Shown piece after piece: positions 24,504 through 30,918 of a DNA stretch of 37,011 nucleotides (position 1 is its first letter; the number at the start of each line of letters is the position of its first letter). Below the pieces are notes generated by a model. That model searched no databases and was not told where the DNA came from. It saw nothing but the letters and a program-made list of their open reading frames with translations. The translations under genes and the position numbers were made by a program. The DNA is from a virus, in the IMG/VR virus record IMGVR_UViG_3300025695_000044, positions 1 through 37,011 of that record; one strand, 5' to 3'.

Positions 24504-25226
24504 ATGGCAATTTCACATTACATGGAAGGTGACCTAGCACTTAATATTGCGCGTGGTCTTACTCATGCAACTCCCATACATAAATTTGGTTCAACGCCGT
24601 CCCTATCAATTAACACGACAGGTTCAGTATGGGACGTAAACGATACATTGTATCCTTGGTCTGCATTTGATACCGCAGGTGTACTCACCATTCCCGCAGT
24701 CAACGCATCTGACAATGGTGGTGTTGTGACGGTATTAGGTCTTGATGAAAACTTCAATGATATCTCAGAAGAGTTCACTGTATCATCGTCAGGTACAACT
24801 ACGGGCACAAAAACATTCAAACGTGTATATCGTGCATACTTTACCGATGATGCAACTACTAATGTCGGTAACATTAATGTGCAGCGTGGTGGCACTACAG
24901 TACTTCGTATCACCGCAGGTAAGGCACAAACTCTTATGGCAGTGTATACTGTACCCGCAGGATATACCGCATACTTAATGAAAGGGGTAATGACTATCCA
25001 GGCGGGTGCAGATGCGACAGGTAATATGTTTGTACGTTATGCTGGCCAGAATACTTTCCGGATAGGTCATTCCTTTGAAATATCGGGTACAGGCGGTGAG
25101 TATGAATATAACTTTGCTGTTCCTATTGCAATTCCTGCAAAATCTGATATTGATGTTCGTGCAACCGTTCGTTCTAATAATGCACGTGTTACAGCGGCAT
25201 TTGACATTATACTCATCCCTAAGTAA
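24504..25226 (+). CDS. Virion-type beta-rich structural protein
   Basis: A 240-residue, beta-rich protein with the pattern of a common phage virion protein: YPWSAFDTAGVLTIPAV, VTVLGLDENFNDISEEFTV, RVYRAYFTDDATTNVGNI, GKAQTLMAVYTVPAGYTAYL, then IPAKSDIDVRATVRSNNARV and TAAFDIILIPK. The regular strand spacing and lack of charged helices suit a head, decoration or fibre component. It follows a promoter TATAAATA and an AGAGGTAAC site. Exact location in the virion is not known. Confidence 0.72.
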   Translation: MAISHYMEGDLALNIARGLTHATPIHKFGSTPSLSINTTGSVWDVNDTLYPWSAFDTAGVLTIPAVNASDNGGVVTVLGLDENFNDISEEFTVSSSGTTTGTKTFKRVYRAYFTDDATTNVGNINVQRGGTTVLRITAGKAQTLMAVYTVPAGYTAYLMKGVMTIQAGADATGNMFVRYAGQNTFRIGHSFEISGTGGEYEYNFAVPIAIPAKSDIDVRATVRSNNARVTAAFDIILIPK

Positions 25227-25283
25227 CGACAAAATCCCCCCTACCTTGGGATCGTGACCTAGGCATGTCCCCAAACTGCCCCC
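25227..25283 (+). other. Short C-rich spacer
   Basis: After the structural gene there is a C-rich stretch with a weak TTGGG/CCCAA pairing and no T-run. I see no convincing terminator or gene here; with the promoters that follow, the gap to 25445 is 218 bases. Confidence 0.4.
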
Positions 25284-25312
25284 TTGACAACCCCCTCCAC
25301 ATGTGGTACTAT
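25284..25312 (+). promoter_or_regulatory. Sigma70-type promoter with palindrome in the spacer
   Basis: TTGACA (25284-25289), 17 bases, TACTAT (25307-25312). The spacer ends with the perfect 10-base palindrome CCACATGTGG (25297-25306), which touches the -10 and could be an operator. A second promoter follows 75 bases downstream. Confidence 0.6.
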
Positions 25313-25345
25313 AACTTCCATAGGTCGCCACTCATAGTATATGCA

Positions 25346-25378
25346 AAAAAGTTATAAACATATTCCAAAATAATCTAA
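25346..25378 (+). repeat. Promoter-upstream repeat, copy 1
   Basis: A 33-base AT-rich element ending ATTCCAAAATAATCTAA. It is identical at 32 of 33 positions to 26868-26900, and its last 17 bases recur at 30516-30532. Each copy lies 8-18 bases before an early promoter -35 box. Confidence 0.85.
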
Positions 25379-25386
25379 CAAAAGTC

Positions 25387-25415
25387 TTGACTTTATAACA
25401 AGAATTTGAGATAAT
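25387..25415 (+). promoter_or_regulatory. Cassette-type early promoter
   Basis: TTGACT (25387-25392), 17 bases, GATAAT (25410-25415). The leader 25416-25436 differs at only two positions from the leader at 30580-30600 and ends with the GAGAGAGAG ribosome site. Confidence 0.75.
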
Positions 25416-25444
25416 TACTCTGTAATTGAGAGAGAGATGAGAAT

Positions 25445-25873
25445 ATGAAACTAGTTATCCACACACAGTTCCGCGAAAACTACGGTGCCCATGATTGGGA
25501 CGGCAAGGGTCTATGCCCTCAGTACTGGAAGAACAAAGGTGGTGACACCTATGTTGTCGAGTGTACTCTCGAACAGGCGCAAGATGCCGGCTTCTATGCC
25601 GCTGTGGGTCGTTGCATTGCACACCGCTCTGATTACACTGAGGAGTTTATCCTTGGCGAGTCGTTGGTCGATGATATTGACTTCGACCCTGCTACTGTGG
25701 TTGAGGAGTGGGATACTGCTATCTACGCCACTCTAGAGAATGGTGTTCTAGAGTGTGTTCGAGATCAAAAGACCTACGATATGTCCAATCGTGTTATTGG
25801 TTTCCGTACTTGGTTGCAGGATGCTGACGGCAAGCGTGAAATTCGATTTGTCCAAACAGAGGAGGCAGCGTAA
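25445..25873 (+). CDS. Conserved phage protein, function unknown
   Basis: A 142-residue protein beginning MKLVIHTQFRENYGAHDWDG, then LCPQYWKNKGGDTYVVECTL and GRCIAHRSDYTEEFILGE. This opening is familiar from other marine phage genomes, where it is left as hypothetical. It ends QTEEAA. ATG 25445 follows the GAGAGAGAG leader. The gene is G+C-richer than the late genes and, with the next gene, shares the junction GGAGGCAGCGTAATG seen again at 30906. Confidence 0.7.
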   Translation: MKLVIHTQFRENYGAHDWDGKGLCPQYWKNKGGDTYVVECTLEQAQDAGFYAAVGRCIAHRSDYTEEFILGESLVDDIDFDPATVVEEWDTAIYATLENGVLECVRDQKTYDMSNRVIGFRTWLQDADGKREIRFVQTEEAA

Positions 25874-26049
25874 TGAATATGACTATCAGTAAAGGTTGTG
25901 CGGTACAAAACTTTCCAGTTGCCGCTGGTCTCAAAGAAGGCGAGAGCGCCGTCACTAGCATCCGTAGTAGCAGTTCTCCAACTGGTTATGCCACTGTAAA
26001 TATCAAGCGCATGACCGAAGAATATTTTTACGTCTCGGAGGTAAAATGA
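25873..26049 (+). CDS. Small hypothetical protein (58 residues)
   Basis: Starts at ATG 25873, overlapping the previous stop as TAATG and using the GGAGG of GGAGGCAGCG as ribosome site. The product reads MNMTISKGCAVQNFPVAAGL and continues with GESAVTSIRSSSSPTGYATV and IKRMTEEYFYVSEVK. It looks like a small beta protein. It ends in ATGA with the next gene. No family recognised. Confidence 0.6.
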   Translation: MNMTISKGCAVQNFPVAAGLKEGESAVTSIRSSSSPTGYATVNIKRMTEEYFYVSEVK

Positions 26050-26201
26050 CAAAAAGCAAGTTGATTGATCTTTCTATTTTTGGGTATGGTGTAGTCATCT
26101 ATGCTCTGCTTCACGGTTTGATAATTGCACCTGCATCAGAACGTAAGTGTGATGTGTACCATTCAAACGCACCCTTAGAACTAAAGTGTGAGCAATACTG
26201 A
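26046..26201 (+). CDS. Small single-span membrane protein (51 residues)
   Basis: Coupled by ATGA to the gene before it, with GGAGG upstream. The product MTKSKLIDLSIFGYGVVIYA continues LLHGLIIAPASERKC and ends CEQY. One hydrophobic helix covers about residues 8-27, with two Cys in the outer tail. Function unknown. Confidence 0.55.
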   Translation: MTKSKLIDLSIFGYGVVIYALLHGLIIAPASERKCDVYHSNAPLELKCEQY

Positions 26202-26368
26202 TGAGTGATTCTAGTCTAACACGAGTCTTAGATATAATTGATGAGTTTCTGTTGGAACTACATCAGACCGCATCCAAAACAGATAATACAACCGAGTTGA
26301 TGTTTACTGCGAATAGCATTGGTGCTATCCAGCAGTTGCGCAGTAAGATAGAGAATGAATTGTCATGA
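26201..26368 (+). CDS. Small helical protein (55 residues)
   Basis: Begins at ATG 26201, which shares its A with the previous stop, and ends in ATGA with the next gene. The product (MSDSSLTRVLDIIDEFLLEL, then TELMFTANSIGAIQQLRSKI) is likely a two-helix protein. No family recognised; support comes from tight coupling on both sides. Confidence 0.55.
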   Translation: MSDSSLTRVLDIIDEFLLELHQTASKTDNTTELMFTANSIGAIQQLRSKIENELS

Positions 26369-26658
26369 TATATGGATCAATGCGACACTACTCCAACGGC
26401 CGCAAGAAAAAAACGAACTATTGGACTAAACCCAAGAAAAGGAAAGATACGTTTGTCCCTCTAGTGCCCTCTCAGGCGTTCCGTAGGGAGACACCAGAGT
26501 ATAAGTCTCTGGACACGGGTATTGGGTCTACCCCAAAGATCGAACCTCAGAAGTACACAGGGACGCTTGTGAAGGGTATCAGTACCATGCACAAGTCTAA
26601 TGCGGTTCCTATCATTGATGAAAGAGAAGCGAAAGAACATGCGAGTATGAGACGATGA
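26365..26658 (+). CDS. Conserved basic phage protein
   Basis: A 97-residue basic protein: GRKKKTNYWTKPKKRKDTFV, FRRETPEYKSLDTGIGS, KYTGTLVKGISTMHKSNAVP. The ISTMHKSNAVP ending is a block I associate with small proteins of unknown function in many marine phages. The positive charge suggests nucleic-acid binding. Coupled by ATGA at both ends. Confidence 0.65.
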   Translation: MIYGSMRHYSNGRKKKTNYWTKPKKRKDTFVPLVPSQAFRRETPEYKSLDTGIGSTPKIEPQKYTGTLVKGISTMHKSNAVPIIDEREAKEHASMRR

Positions 26659-26879
26659 ATATTGATAAGGTAGTGTGGCGCGAAGAAATCACCGAGTGGG
26701 TGGATAATACTCCCAACCACGTCTATTTAACTATAGGAACCAATCTGGTGGGTTATGTGCCCCGAAATACAGGTATCCCACAAGTCTTCTCAAAACCCAT
26801 GAAAACATGGTCTGTTGCCCGCAGAAAGTTCCGAAAACTATCCAAAAAAGAAATCGCGACATATACGAAAAAGTTATAA
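26655..26879 (+). CDS. Small hypothetical basic protein
   Basis: A 74-residue protein (MNIDKVVWREEITEWVDNTP, then SKPMKTWSVARRKFRKLSKK). Its last four codons and stop lie inside the promoter-upstream repeat at 26868-26900, so the cassette boundary runs into the gene end. No family recognised. Confidence 0.55.
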   Translation: MNIDKVVWREEITEWVDNTPNHVYLTIGTNLVGYVPRNTGIPQVFSKPMKTWSVARRKFRKLSKKEIATYTKKL

Positions 26880-26900
26880 GCATATTCCAAAATAATCTAA
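26868..26900 (+). repeat. Promoter-upstream repeat, copy 2
   Basis: Second copy of the 33-base element (one mismatch to 25346-25378), 18 bases before the next -35 box. It overlaps the end of the gene at 26655-26879. Confidence 0.85.
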
Positions 26901-26918
26901 AAAAAGTGTAAAAAAGTG

Positions 26919-26947
26919 TTGCATTCTTGTTATGATTATGAGATAAT
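26919..26947 (+). promoter_or_regulatory. Cassette-type early promoter
   Basis: TTGCAT (26919-26924), 17 bases, GATAAT (26942-26947). The spacer GTTATGATTATGA is nearly the same as at 30551-30579. Predicted start about 26954, giving a 135-base leader full of hairpins. Confidence 0.72.
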
Positions 26948-26981
26948 GTCTTTGTTGGTTGGGGAGATCTGGTCTCCCGAC

Positions 26982-27005
26982 TAGGAACCTTCGGGTTCAC
27001 TGCTT
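26982..27005 (+). repeat. Hairpin repeat unit, copy 1
   Basis: TAGGAACC, a TTCG-capped stem, then GGTTCACTGCTT. A near-identical unit lies 29 bases downstream. Confidence 0.8.
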
Positions 27006-27033
27006 GTCTCTCAGAGACATCTGGAGTCGGAAA

Positions 27034-27058
27034 TAGGAACCCTCGGGGTTCACTGCTT
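27034..27058 (+). repeat. Hairpin repeat unit, copy 2
   Basis: Same unit as 26982-27005 with the stem lengthened by a compensating C:G pair (GAACCC/GGGTTC) and the same GGTTCACTGCTT end. The pairwise change argues that the stem itself is kept. Confidence 0.8.
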
Positions 27059-27088
27059 CTCCCTTCTATTTTCAATCGTGAGGTCACT

Positions 27089-27520
27089 ATGCAATATTTC
27101 ATCGAAGGTCAAATCAAAAACCGTGCCGTTGTTGATTGCTTCGTCCAGAAGTTGATCAAGGAACTCGGTATGAACCGACTTCGAAACCCTTACATTGATA
27201 TCAAGTTCGTTAACAAACTCGATGCGTTTGGTCTCTGTGATGGTGACCGTGACTTCGCTCGAATCGAGGTCGCCAAGAAATGTCCGGTAACTGGTCGTAA
27301 ACTCGGGTTCATCGAGATGATGCAGACTCTTGCTCACGAAATGGTTCATGCACGTCAATTCATTCGTGGTCAGTTGAACAATGAAAACGGGTGGGCCTGG
27401 AAGGGTCGCAATGCGAACGGGTTCGACTATGAAAATCAACCTTGGGAAAAAGAAGCGTATCGTCTTGAGAAAGAATTATTTATGGAGTGTTTCCCTCACT
27501 GCGCGGAGTTCAAAAACTAA
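27089..27520 (+). CDS. SprT-like metalloprotease domain protein
   Basis: A 143-residue minimal metallopeptidase: EMMQTLAHEMVHARQFIRGQ contains H83-E84-x-x-H87, and PWEKEAYRLEKEL (118-130) offers a third Glu ligand. This resembles SprT/Spartan domains, which in cells cut DNA-protein crosslinks, but the protein lacks a zinc ribbon after the core. ATG 27089 has GTGAGG 6 bases upstream. It is early-expressed behind the hairpin leader. A role in removing host proteins from DNA is a guess from the family. Confidence 0.72.
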   Translation: MQYFIEGQIKNRAVVDCFVQKLIKELGMNRLRNPYIDIKFVNKLDAFGLCDGDRDFARIEVAKKCPVTGRKLGFIEMMQTLAHEMVHARQFIRGQLNNENGWAWKGRNANGFDYENQPWEKEAYRLEKELFMECFPHCAEFKN

Positions 27521-27702
27521 TGAAGACAGTAATTTATTCAATTCTTGCGATCGCCATCGTGGCCTTTACTGCGTATCTAAGGGTGACGCGTGGTGACGCG
27601 GGTTTCATATCAATGATAACTATACCAGCATTATTCTATATCATTTTTATCACATTTCCTACTATATACAGTATAGTAATACCAGAAAGGAAATGTAAAT
27701 GA
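27520..27702 (+). CDS. Two-span membrane protein (60 residues)
   Basis: ATG 27520 overlaps the previous stop as TAATG. Two hydrophobic helices are visible (IYSILAIAIVAFTAYL and ISMITIPALFYIIFITF), separated by a short charged loop (RVTRGDAG). Ends in ATGA with the lipoprotein gene. Function unknown. Confidence 0.6.
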   Translation: MKTVIYSILAIAIVAFTAYLRVTRGDAGFISMITIPALFYIIFITFPTIYSIVIPERKCK

Positions 27703-28079
27703 GAACATTAGTGTTAGGTTTGGGCATCCTATTAACCGGATGCTCCTCAATGGATATAACAATCCCAAGTTTTTGGGATGACAATGAAGCAATGCGTGTT
27801 ATAGATGTCGTGGTGGATATCGAAGAGATTGATTGCACTAGTCCCCACTCTATTATCGAGATGCAGTTGAGTTCGGTTGCATACGATGCGCATTGGTTAA
27901 AGACCTATGCAACCCTAAAGGGTTCGATGGACGTGGTAGATCTGGTCGAAGAGTTGGAGCAGACTATTGACGGTATGGCGCAGAAAGATGACATCAAGCG
28001 TGTCTACTGTGAAGTTAAACGCGGTGCAATGCTAGAACAAAGTAGGCGCATTGCTGGTGCAATACTAGGGAGATTTTAA
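27699..28079 (+). CDS. Predicted lipoprotein
   Basis: A 126-residue protein with a lipoprotein signal MRTLVLGLGILLTGCSS; the lipobox is LTGC with Cys15. The mature part is mostly helical (IIEMQLSSVAYDAHWLKTYA, VEELEQTIDGMAQ). It is preceded by AAAGGAAA and followed directly by the next gene. Phage lipoproteins can be superinfection-exclusion factors or outer spanins; with a small membrane protein just upstream, either is possible and neither is shown. Confidence 0.7.
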   Translation: MRTLVLGLGILLTGCSSMDITIPSFWDDNEAMRVIDVVVDIEEIDCTSPHSIIEMQLSSVAYDAHWLKTYATLKGSMDVVDLVEELEQTIDGMAQKDDIKRVYCEVKRGAMLEQSRRIAGAILGRF

Positions 28080-28301
28080 ATGGGGTTCCGAGAGAAATAC
28101 GAAGGGTCTGATCTTGAAGATTACGCGAATCAGTTAGATAGTTTGAACGAACTGTATGATAGCGGTGATCTATCTCAGTTAGAGTTTGAAGAGTGTGTTC
28201 TAGATTTGAAACGCACTATAGAGATCAACAACAAGTGTGCTGACATGCAACTTAAATCTGATCTGATCAAGTTGACTGATACCCTCTTAAAAATAATTTG
28301 A
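28080..28301 (+). CDS. Small helical protein
   Basis: A 73-residue acidic protein (MGFREKYEGSDLEDYANQLD, then SLNELYDSGDLSQLEFEECV) with a short 'YDSGDLSQLEFEE' block like small helical hairpins found near membrane proteins. Starts right after the lipoprotein stop with AGGGAG upstream. Function unknown. Confidence 0.55.
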   Translation: MGFREKYEGSDLEDYANQLDSLNELYDSGDLSQLEFEECVLDLKRTIEINNKCADMQLKSDLIKLTDTLLKII

Positions 28302-28310
28302 AAAAAAGTG

Positions 28311-28339
28311 TTGACAAGTGATTCTTGTTTTGATAATAT
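28311..28339 (+). promoter_or_regulatory. Early promoter
   Basis: TTGACA (28311-28316), 17 bases, TAATAT (28334-28339), in an A-rich context after AAAAAAAGTG as in the other cassette promoters. It drives the DUF932 gene, which has TGAGGA before ATG 28376. Confidence 0.7.
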
Positions 28340-28375
28340 TATAGTGTGAATTGAAAAACTACTGAGGAATATATT

Positions 28376-29347
28376 ATGAGTTTTGTTAATGATGTTTTAC
28401 AAATTGAGACTACTGCTTCTGTCGGATCTTCACCTTGGGGTGTTGGCGAGATTGTTTCTGCTGACCTGTCACCGCAGCAAATGATGGAGAAGGCGGGCGT
28501 GAACTGGCGAGTCGAAAAAATTCCTACCTATGCTGCGAAAGAGGGTGTCGATCTGATCCCTACAGGTATGGAGGCGCTGGTGCGTTCTTCTGATAACAAA
28601 GTACTGACTCAAGTCGGTGGTAACTGGGAACCTTGTCAGAACGAACAGGCGTTTGAGTTCTTTAACGAGTACTGCCTAGAAGGTGGTATGCAGATGGATA
28701 CTGCAGGTTCACTGAAAGGTGGTAAGATGGTCTGGGCGCTGGCAAAGGTCAATGAGACATTCGAGACCGTTCGCGGTGACCAAGTTGAGTCTTACCTTTT
28801 GTTCTCTAATCCACACGAGTACGGTAAGTCGATCGATATTCGCTTCACTCCTATCCGCGTCTCCTGCATGAACACTCTCGCTATGGCATTGAAGGGCCGT
28901 GCTATCACTGGTGCGAAAATCAATCACCGCCGCGCGTTTGATCCTAATCACGTTAAGATGACTCTTGGTCTCGCTCACGAGAAGTTCCAAGAGTACAAAG
29001 AACTGTCGCAGTTCCTTGCGGGTAAGCAGTTCAAGATGGAGAACTTGATCCAATATTACAACGAAGTGTTCCCACGTACCTATCAAGGTAAAAACCCTCC
29101 TGTAGTTCAGACATACGATGACCTCACCACCAATGCTAAAAAGGCATTCGATGTTCTTGAGACTCAACCAGGCGCTGAGTTTGCTGAAGGTTCTTGGTGG
29201 CAAGCACTGAACTCTGTCACGTACTTAACCGATCACGTGATGGGACGTGAAGCAGATTCACGTATGACATCTGCATGGTTTGGTTCTAATCAGAACCGTA
29301 AGCAACTTGCTGTATCAAAGGCAATTGAATTTGCGGAGGTTGCTTGA
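28376..29347 (+). CDS. DUF932 family protein
   Basis: A 323-residue member of the DUF932 (phage/plasmid-like protein) family: SSPWGVGEIV, YAAKEGVDLIPTGMEALVRS, LTQVGGNWEPCQNEQAFEFF, then KGGKMVWALAKVNETFE, YLLFSNPHEYGKSIDIRFTP and RVSCMNTLAMAL. The family is common in phages and plasmids and its role is unsettled. The gene has its own strong promoter and is the longest and best-translated-looking early gene in this part of the window. Confidence 0.88.
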   Translation: MSFVNDVLQIETTASVGSSPWGVGEIVSADLSPQQMMEKAGVNWRVEKIPTYAAKEGVDLIPTGMEALVRSSDNKVLTQVGGNWEPCQNEQAFEFFNEYCLEGGMQMDTAGSLKGGKMVWALAKVNETFETVRGDQVESYLLFSNPHEYGKSIDIRFTPIRVSCMNTLAMALKGRAITGAKINHRRAFDPNHVKMTLGLAHEKFQEYKELSQFLAGKQFKMENLIQYYNEVFPRTYQGKNPPVVQTYDDLTTNAKKAFDVLETQPGAEFAEGSWWQALNSVTYLTDHVMGREADSRMTSAWFGSNQNRKQLAVSKAIEFAEVA

Positions 29348-29349
29348 AA

Positions 29350-29634
29350 ATGACTGATAAAATGTATATTGAGATTGATGCCAGCCCTTGGATGGATGCA
29401 GACGGAGTTGAAGTCTGCGTGTACATCGGAGAGACGTGTGAACCAAATTACTCCGTTAAGGTGACGTATGATGAGTTGATTGACAAAGAACTCGATGCAC
29501 ATACCGTTAGAGGAAGACTGACCAATGAGTATGGTTGTGACAACATCGGTGAAGCAGAGAAGTTTGTGGTTGCACTTGAAACTGCCGCAAAACGTGCACG
29601 TGAAGTATTTGAGGGTTTAAAAGATGCAGAATAA
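29350..29634 (+). CDS. Hypothetical protein
   Basis: A 94-residue acidic protein (MTDKMYIEIDASPWMDADGV, then EVCVYIGETCEPNYSVKVTY and EAEKFVVALETAAKRAREVF). ATG 29350 lies 10 bases after GGAGG; TTG 29344, overlapping the DUF932 stop, is 4 bases from it and is also possible. Likely a beta N-terminus with a helical tail. No family recognised. Confidence 0.6.
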   Translation: MTDKMYIEIDASPWMDADGVEVCVYIGETCEPNYSVKVTYDELIDKELDAHTVRGRLTNEYGCDNIGEAEKFVVALETAAKRAREVFEGLKDAE

Positions 29635-29833
29635 AGTAGATCTAATTTTTGATCTGGAAGATCACATCATGGAGTGCTGGGGTGTGGTGGATGATCTTGA
29701 TTTGCTGTTATATCAATCAGAGACGGATGATGAACAGATGAACCTCGTGATAGGACTAAGGTCTCTCTATCAATTGAAGTTTCAGAGAATGTGGGATACC
29801 TTTGAAAAGGTCTGCAAAGAGTATAATGCATGA
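29624..29833 (+). CDS. Small acidic helical protein
   Basis: A 69-residue protein (MQNKVDLIFDLEDHIMECWG, VVDDLDLLLYQSETDDEQMN) of mainly helical type. It overlaps both the gene before it (11 bases) and the next one (ATGA). No family recognised. Confidence 0.6.
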   Translation: MQNKVDLIFDLEDHIMECWGVVDDLDLLLYQSETDDEQMNLVIGLRSLYQLKFQRMWDTFEKVCKEYNA

Positions 29834-30288
29834 ACGGGTTTAGTAAATTGCAAAAACGTCTAACCGAAGAGGGATGGTTCGTTGGTTGGAACCTTCCCTG
29901 CTGTCAAAGTTGCGCATGGATGGACGTTCCTGATGACGCAGACTTGGACAAGGTACTCTTCAATTACAGTCAAGACTGTGAAGTGTGGATTGAGGGTGAT
30001 GAATGCGAAGCGTGTGAGGGCGAGGGTTTAGACGAAGACGATAGCGATTGCCCCATATGTTTTGGTAGGGGTGAAGTAGTCGAAGGGTTTGATGTAAGCG
30101 ACTACGATACTTCAGTAAGTGGTTTTATCTGCAACTCACCTGAACAGCAATCAGAGTCATACTTCTGCTTCTCTGGTGATGATAAGGGAGTCGAGAACCT
30201 GAAAGCGATTCTACCCATCATTGAAGAGTGTGGGTGTACTATTCATTGGGATGGCACAGGTGAGTGTCGTCCAGAAATTAGTTGGTAA
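29830..30288 (+). CDS. Protein with DnaJ-type zinc-finger motifs
   Basis: A 152-residue acidic protein. Its middle has two CxxCxGxG-type repeats, CEACEGEG (59-66) and CPICFGRG (74-81), as in the DnaJ zinc-finger domain; two more Cys lie earlier in LPCCQSCAW. The flanking regions (VLFNYSQDCEVWIEGD and KAILPIIEECGCTIHWDGTG) look like a DUF6891-like fold found in small bacterial and phage proteins. Coupled by ATGA to the previous gene. Zinc binding is likely; role unknown. Confidence 0.65.
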   Translation: MNGFSKLQKRLTEEGWFVGWNLPCCQSCAWMDVPDDADLDKVLFNYSQDCEVWIEGDECEACEGEGLDEDDSDCPICFGRGEVVEGFDVSDYDTSVSGFICNSPEQQSESYFCFSGDDKGVENLKAILPIIEECGCTIHWDGTGECRPEISW

Positions 30289-30293
30289 GATAT

Positions 30294-30506
30294 ATGATGT
30301 CAAAATATCGAAGACTATTAATGCGAACATTCTATAGCAATGACGGTAAGCGCATTTCTCGGATTATGCGAGTGGGTGGTGGTATCACTGAGGTTGATCT
30401 GTATGAGAGGGGTGCGTTTGTCCGCACCGTTGACTGCAGTGATCATTCTATATACTGGGCCGAGGATGTTGCAGACAACTGGTGCACCCGCGTTATTCGC
30501 GAATGA
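30294..30506 (+). CDS. Small hypothetical protein
   Basis: A 70-residue basic protein (MMSKYRRLLMRTFYSNDGKR, then ISRIMRVGGGITEVDLYERG). ATG 30294 or 30297 both fit the GGTAAG site; TTG 30282 lies inside the previous gene. Beta-rich core by pattern. No family recognised. Confidence 0.5.
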   Translation: MMSKYRRLLMRTFYSNDGKRISRIMRVGGGITEVDLYERGAFVRTVDCSDHSIYWAEDVADNWCTRVIRE

Positions 30507-30515
30507 TATAACGTT

Positions 30516-30532
30516 ATTCCAAAATAATCTAA
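30516..30532 (+). repeat. Promoter-upstream repeat, copy 3 (17-base core)
   Basis: ATTCCAAAATAATCTAA, identical to the cores at 25362-25378 and 26884-26900, 18 bases before the next -35 box. Confidence 0.85.
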
Positions 30533-30550
30533 TAAAACACAAAAAAAGTC

Positions 30551-30579
30551 TTGCGTTCTCGTTTTGATTATGAGATAAT
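30551..30579 (+). promoter_or_regulatory. Cassette-type early promoter
   Basis: TTGCGT (30551-30556), 17 bases, GATAAT (30574-30579), with the same leader (30580-30600) as the promoter at 25387. Confidence 0.73.
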
Positions 30580-30609
30580 TACCTTGTAATTGAGAGAGAG
30601 GTGTTTGTT

Positions 30610-30918
30610 ATGAGTTTCAAGATGGGTAAACTTACTGTGAGTGTTGAATCTGTTCGTGAGTACTATCGTGTTTCGTTCCGTCCTAATGATCCTGAGTTGA
30701 GTGTTGCTCAAGTTCTTGACTTCATCGACTACTGTCTGATGTTCTACGGTCACGGTGATGACGCCCTCTATCCCTACGGGTTTCACTTCAGCGAGATTTG
30801 TGAAGGTATGATCGCTCGCATGAAGGCACGTCCCGCCCTTGATTGGGATGGTGACTCGGTTGACCGTGAGTTAGTTCGTGATATGGTTCTTGATGCCCGT
30901 GAAAAGGAGGCAGCGTAA
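30610..30918 (+). CDS. Conserved early protein, function unknown
   Basis: A 102-residue protein (MSFKMGKLTVSVESVREYYR, then VSFRPNDPELSVAQVLDFID and LYPYGFHFSEICEGMIARM). ATG 30610 lies 9 bases after the GAGAGAGAGG site; GTG 30601 would overlap that site. Its end, KEAA followed by GGAGGCAGCGTAATG, is the same junction as after the gene at 25445, though the two proteins are not clearly similar. No family recognised. Confidence 0.65.
   Translation: MSFKMGKLTVSVESVREYYRVSFRPNDPELSVAQVLDFIDYCLMFYGHGDDALYPYGFHFSEICEGMIARMKARPALDWDGDSVDRELVRDMVLDAREKEAA

Larger units (their letters stand above)
26954..27088 (+). ncRNA. Structured RNA leader with tandem hairpin repeats
   Basis: The leader between the promoter and ATG 27089 can form: GGGAGA/TCTCCC (26962-26967, 26973-26978); GAACC-TTCG-GGTTC (26985-26998); GTCTC/GAGAC (27006-27010, 27014-27018); an enclosing GACT/AGTC (26979-26982, 27025-27028); and GAACCC-TCG-GGGTTC (27037-27051). 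The second and last hairpins belong to a repeated unit with an identical ACTGCTT tail. This could be a cis-regulator of the metalloprotease-like gene or a separate small RNA. It fits no riboswitch or tRNA I know. Confidence 0.55.

Noticed and set aside
26985-27051. GGTTCAC in the hairpin repeats as a tRNA T-arm.
   Set aside because: No acceptor, D or anticodon stems with tRNA spacing can be drawn, and the loops are 3-4 bases rather than 7.
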